Below are positions 11,655-14,585 of a DNA stretch of 14,585 nt, piece after piece (positions within the stretch are counted from its first letter, which is position 1; every line of letters begins with the position of its first letter). The position numbers were made by a program, and so were the translations under genes. Under the pieces are notes generated by a model that was given only the letters and a program-made list of their open reading frames with translations, did no database searches and was not told the origin of the DNA. Origin of the DNA: an uncultured Peptoniphilus sp. (GTDB lineage: Bacteria; Bacillota; Clostridia; Tissierellales; Peptoniphilaceae); assembly GCA_946999425.1 (NCBI GenBank), contig CAMQDG010000038.1:1-14585 (forward strand), read 5' to 3'.

Positions 11655-12697
11655 TTTTCCTCCTTGTTTTTAAACATGCCCTTGGCATAGGCAAGTACAA
11701 ATATAAATAAAATTATAATTACCGAACTTATTATGCCTATTATAGGATCGAAATCGCTTATTACATTTGCAAGAACTCCAAATATAATGGAAATTGTGTA
11801 AAGAATTAAAACTGTCTGTCTTTGACTTAAACCTAAAGCTAACAACCTGTGGTGAAGATGACCCTTGTCAGCTTCTGAAATTTTTTTGCCAGATAAAAAT
11901 CTTCTTATCATGGCAAAAGTCGTATCAAAAACAGGAACACCTAAAACCAAAACAGGGACAAAAATCGTAAGAGCAGTTGCATATTTCATTACTCCCTGAA
12001 CAGAAATATATGAAAGCATAAAACCTAAAAATAAGGCTCCAGTATCTCCCATAAATATCTTTGCCGGATTAAAATTATAGGGCAAAAATCCAAGAGCTCC
12101 ACCGGCAACAATAGCAGAAAGAAGGGCAACAGTAATTAAATCCATTTTCAAAGCTATAAACATAAGAGATAGGGCACAAATTCCACTTACACCAGCAGCA
12201 AGACCATCAAGACCGTCAATTAAATTGACAGTATTTGTAATTCCCACAATCCAAAAAATCGTAAGGGGTACTGAAAGATATTCAAGCCAAATTACATTTT
12301 CCATGTGGCTTAAAAAAGAACCCTTTAGAAAATTTGTAAAAAATTCAATTCTCGAGCCGCCTAAAACAAGAATAAGAGCAGCAGAAAGTTGAAACAAAAT
12401 TTTCATTTTAGGACTTAAACCCACCTTATCATCAATTAAGCCAGAAATTAAAATAAGGCTCGAAGAGAAAATAAGGTAAAAAAGATCCTTCTTATCTCTT
12501 AAAAATATAAAAAGACAAATAATTACCCCAAGATAAATTGCAGTACCACCAGCAAGGGGCATTGGTTTTTTGTGCATTCTTCTATTATCTTTAGGAATAT
12601 CCATAAAACCCAAAACCGGTGCAAGTTTAATTGCAACCGGCGTAAATAGTAAACTTATAATAAATGATATTAAAAAGGGTACAATAATTTTTTGCAT
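11651..12697 (-). CDS. tagO: Undecaprenyl-phosphate GlcNAc-1-phosphate transferase (TagO/WecA type)
   Basis: This 348-residue polytopic membrane enzyme of the MraY/WecA family moves GlcNAc-1-phosphate from UDP-GlcNAc to undecaprenyl phosphate, the first step of teichoic-acid or other envelope polymer synthesis. About ten hydrophobic helices alternate with the family motifs: G-L-I-D89-D90-K-V-G-L-S-P-K, N158-L-I-D-G-L-D-G-L-A-A-G, F-M-G-D-T-G (217-220), V-P-V-F-D-T-T, and the cytoplasmic H280-L-H-H-R loop, which marks GlcNAc-using WecA/TagO proteins rather than MraY. AGGAG six bases before the ATG fixes the start, and this site overlaps the upp stop codon TAG. wecB follows with a 4-base overlap. 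The exact polymer supplied is not determined; wecA would be an equally valid name. Confidence 0.93.
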   Translation of the reverse strand: MQKIIVPFLISFIISLLFTPVAIKLAPVLGFMDIPKDNRRMHKKPMPLAGGTAIYLGVIICLFIFLRDKKDLFYLIFSSSLILISGLIDDKVGLSPKMKILFQLSAALILVLGGSRIEFFTNFLKGSFLSHMENVIWLEYLSVPLTIFWIVGITNTVNLIDGLDGLAAGVSGICALSLMFIALKMDLITVALLSAIVAGGALGFLPYNFNPAKIFMGDTGALFLGFMLSYISVQGVMKYATALTIFVPVLVLGVPVFDTTFAMIRRFLSGKKISEADKGHLHHRLLALGLSQRQTVLILYTISIIFGVLANVISDFDPIIGIISSVIIILFIFVLAYAKGMFKNKEEK

Positions 12698-12705
12698 TAT
12701 TTCTC

Positions 12706-13335
12706 CTATTTTGTTCCGAAAATCCTATCTCCTGCATCACCAAGACCAGGCAAAATATATCCATGGTCATTTAGACATCTGTCAACTGCTGCAAGATATA
12801 AATCAACATCAGGATGAGCCTCTTGAAAAGCCTTTATTCCCTCTGGAGCACCAACAATACAAACAGCCTTAATTGATTTTGCCCCGGAATTTTTAAGCTC
12901 CCTAACAGCTTCAATTAAAGAACCACCCGTTGCAAGCATAGGATCAACTAAAATCATAGTTCTTTCTGAAATATCCTTGGGCATTTTGTTGTAATAAGTA
13001 ACAGGTTTTAAAGTTGCAGGATCCCTATAAAGACCAATATATCCAACCCTTGCCACAGGAACAAGACTTAAAAATCCATCAACCATTCCAACACCAGCTC
13101 TTAAAATAGGAACAATACCTAATTTTTTTCCAGAAATTTCCTTACCTGTTGTTTTTTCAAGAGGAGTTTCAATCTCTATATCACTAAGGTCTAAATCTCT
13201 TGTAACCTCATAGCCCATAAGAGTAGCAATTTCTTTTACCAACTCTCTAAACTCATGACTTGAAGTTTCTTTCTTTCTCATAATTGTAAGTTTGTGTTGT
13301 ATCAAAGGGTGATCACATACTGTTAATTTACTCAT
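12706..13335 (-). CDS. upp: Uracil phosphoribosyltransferase
   Basis: This 209-residue cytosolic salvage enzyme converts uracil and PRPP to UMP. It has the PRPP-binding loop I-L-V-D131-P-M-L-A-T-G-G-S139, the flexible R-A-G-V-G-M region near 79-84, Y-R-D-P-A-T-L-K-P-V, and the uracil-binding C-terminal signature G-Y-I-L-P-G-L-G-D-A-G-D-R (192-204). TAGGAGG in front of the ATG overlaps the stop codon of the upstream tsaC gene. It is the second gene of the minus-strand operon. Its product UMP feeds UTP and thus UDP-sugar pools used by the following tagO and wecB. Confidence 0.98.
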   Translation of the reverse strand: MSKLTVCDHPLIQHKLTIMRKKETSSHEFRELVKEIATLMGYEVTRDLDLSDIEIETPLEKTTGKEISGKKLGIVPILRAGVGMVDGFLSLVPVARVGYIGLYRDPATLKPVTYYNKMPKDISERTMILVDPMLATGGSLIEAVRELKNSGAKSIKAVCIVGAPEGIKAFQEAHPDVDLYLAAVDRCLNDHGYILPGLGDAGDRIFGTK

Positions 13336-13344
13336 AAAATCCTC

Positions 13345-14391
13345 CTATAAACCTAATGTAATTTTTCCACCACAAGCCTTTAAAAGCCTGTTCATAATTC
13401 CAGTACCTATACCTCTAAACTCAAAGCCCTCCGCATAAATTAAATCCACATTAAGCTCATCACACTCCCTTAAAGCATAGAACAAATTGTGGGCGATTTG
13501 AGGCATATCTTCTCTTGAGCCAAGGTTTATTACCTTAAAAGCTCCAAGATAGTCTTTTTGAGTCTCCTCCGTTGCCAAAACCGCAATTTTTTTGTCCGGT
13601 TGGTCTTTAATTTTTTTATTAATAGTATTTACAATATTTTTTAAATTACCCGCAAAACAATAAGCCTCAGCCTTAGGAGCATAGTGCTTATACTTTTGAC
13701 CGGGAGATTTGGGAATTCTTTTGTCACTGGCATCAATTGCAGTATTATCAGTCAAAACTGTCCCAATAACATCTTCCAGCATTTCAAGAGTGATTCCACC
13801 TGGTCTTAAAATCATAGGCGGATCAAGAGTCACATCAAGAACCGTAGACTCAATTCCCACATCAGTAAAACCAGAATCAACAATATAATCAACCTTTGAA
13901 AAAAGATCATCAATAACATGATTTGCATTAGTAGGAGAAGGTCTGCCAGAAGTATTAGCAGAAGGAGCCGCAACAGGAATATCAGCTTCATTTAAAATTG
14001 CATTAGCAATCTTGTGAGAAGGCATCCTTATAGCAACAGTATCAAGACCTCCCGTAGCCTCATCAGGAACAATATTACTTCTATTAAAAATCATAGTAAG
14101 AGGTCCTGGCCAAAAATTTTCCATACATTTTTTAGCAACATCAGGAATTTCTCTAACAAGAGCCTTAAGCTGATCATTTCTTGCTATGTGTAAAATTAAA
14201 GGATTGTCGCTGGGACGACCCTTGGCAAGATAAATGTCCTTGCAAGTTTTCGGATTTAAACCGTCACCGCCTAAACCATAAACAGTTTCAGTTGGGAAAA
14301 CTACCAGTTTTCCATCCCTTAAAGCCTTTGCCGCAACTTTAATTTTTTCCAAATCATTTGGACTTTCAATTTTTAAAATTTTTGTTTTCAT
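13345..14391 (-). CDS. tsaC: Threonylcarbamoyl-AMP synthase, Sua5 type
   Basis: The 348-residue protein makes threonylcarbamoyl-adenylate from threonine, bicarbonate and ATP. This is the first step of t6A modification at position 37 of ANN-decoding tRNAs. The YrdC/TsaC domain (about 1-210) shows P33-T-E-T-V-Y-G-L-G, K57-G-R-P-S-D-N-P-L, S144-A-N-T-S-G and R-P-G-G-I at 196-200. The linker S229-P-G-Q-K-Y-K-H-Y-A-P-K leads to a Sua5 C-terminal domain that regulates the active site. It is therefore the long Sua5/YwlC form, not the short TsaC. The start has only a weak ribosome-binding site (AAGGAG about five bases upstream) but lies well behind an extended -10. It is first of tsaC-upp-tagO-wecB. 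Confidence 0.95.
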   Translation of the reverse strand: MKTKILKIESPNDLEKIKVAAKALRDGKLVVFPTETVYGLGGDGLNPKTCKDIYLAKGRPSDNPLILHIARNDQLKALVREIPDVAKKCMENFWPGPLTMIFNRSNIVPDEATGGLDTVAIRMPSHKIANAILNEADIPVAAPSANTSGRPSPTNANHVIDDLFSKVDYIVDSGFTDVGIESTVLDVTLDPPMILRPGGITLEMLEDVIGTVLTDNTAIDASDKRIPKSPGQKYKHYAPKAEAYCFAGNLKNIVNTINKKIKDQPDKKIAVLATEETQKDYLGAFKVINLGSREDMPQIAHNLFYALRECDELNVDLIYAEGFEFRGIGTGIMNRLLKACGGKITLGL

Positions 14392-14416
14392 AATTACTCC
14401 TTGAGTATCTTCTGAA

Positions 14417-14425
14417 ATTATATCA
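14417..14425 (-). promoter_or_regulatory. Extended -10 promoter of the tsaC-upp-tagO-wecB operon
   Basis: On the minus strand T-G-A-TATAAT (14425-14417) is an extended -10 element about 25 bases before the tsaC ATG. The -35 region (CTAAAT near 14445-14440) is poor, as is common when the TGn extension is present. Confidence 0.65.
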
Positions 14426-14460
14426 CATTGAGCATAATCATTTAGGCATTTGTAGATAAA

Positions 14461-14491
14461 TTTTAAATAAATTTAATAAATTTATTTAAAA
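14461..14491. repeat. Perfect 14-bp AT-only inverted repeat upstream of tsaC
   Basis: TTTTAAATAAATTT (14461-14474) is followed by AAT and an exact reverse complement (14478-14491). It lies just upstream of the tsaC promoter. It could be an operator or a curved-DNA element, or chance in such AT-rich DNA. Confidence 0.5.
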
Positions 14492-14510
14492 ATATATTTT
14501 TAATTCTTTT

Positions 14511-14536
14511 ATGCTTTACGTGAAGCATTTTGTTTT
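14511..14536 (+). terminator. Weak terminator-like hairpin near the window end
   Basis: ATGCTT-TACGTG-AAGCAT is followed by TTTGTTTT on the plus strand. No plus-strand gene precedes it within the window, so its role is unclear. The remaining sequence to 14585 is AT-rich with no recognisable feature. Confidence 0.3.
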
Positions 14537-14585
14537 AAAATTTTTTCAATAAATCTTTTTTCTATATTTATTCTTTTTCGTTTTT

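Overview
This window looks like chromosomal core DNA from a low-GC, AT-rich Gram-positive anaerobe of the Firmicutes. The basis is strong AGGAGG ribosome-binding sites, a T-box leader, RNase M5, non-hydrolysing UDP-GlcNAc epimerase and TagO genes, a zinc-ribbon L33, and a protein with a copper-amine-oxidase-like (stalk) domain. A Tissierellales / Peptoniphilaceae-type organism is my best guess. That placement is inference from gene content, not a database result. I see no phage, insertion sequence or CRISPR array.

Layout. (a) 1-370: 3' end of a stalk-domain protein gene, closed by a bidirectional terminator. (b) 370-888 (-): a PAP2-family phosphatase with no Shine-Dalgarno sequence and a possible leaderless start. 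(c) 889-1345: about 450 bases with no ordinary gene. They hold a promoter-like element, several hairpins, a perfect 12-bp long-range complementarity, a possible 15-residue ORF and a terminator, so this is a candidate uncharacterised structured RNA. (d) 1349-1425 (-): tRNA-Arg(CCT) with encoded CCA. (e) 1560-1808 (+): a GlsB/YeaQ-type membrane protein. (f) 1891-6924 (+): a methionine T-box followed by metG, tatD, rnmV, rsmA, an ArsR/SmtB-type regulator and a glutaredoxin-like gene, ending at a clear terminator. (g) 7053-9343 (+): rpmG-secE-nusG-rplK-rplA, with two leader hairpins that resemble the L1-binding site of 23S rRNA in front of rplK and rplA. (h) 9387-14422 (-): tsaC (Sua5 type)-upp-tagO/wecA-wecB-thrC-like, transcribed toward the ribosomal operon.

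How they work together. Region (f) ties methionyl-tRNA supply (T-box, MetG) to rRNA maturation: RNase M5 trims 5S rRNA and RsmA dimethylates 16S rRNA using S-adenosylmethionine. Region (g) makes ribosomal proteins, the SecE translocon subunit and NusG. Region (h) combines tRNA modification (t6A), uracil salvage and the first steps of envelope polymer synthesis (lipid-linked GlcNAc and UDP-ManNAc).

The most interesting observations are these. rsmA has no in-frame ATG, GTG or TTG ahead of its conserved N-terminus, and appears to start at an ATC codon behind a good ribosome-binding site. The 946-1345 RNA locus is unexplained. The paired L1-stalk mimics in the rplK-rplA operon differ in sequence but keep their pairing.
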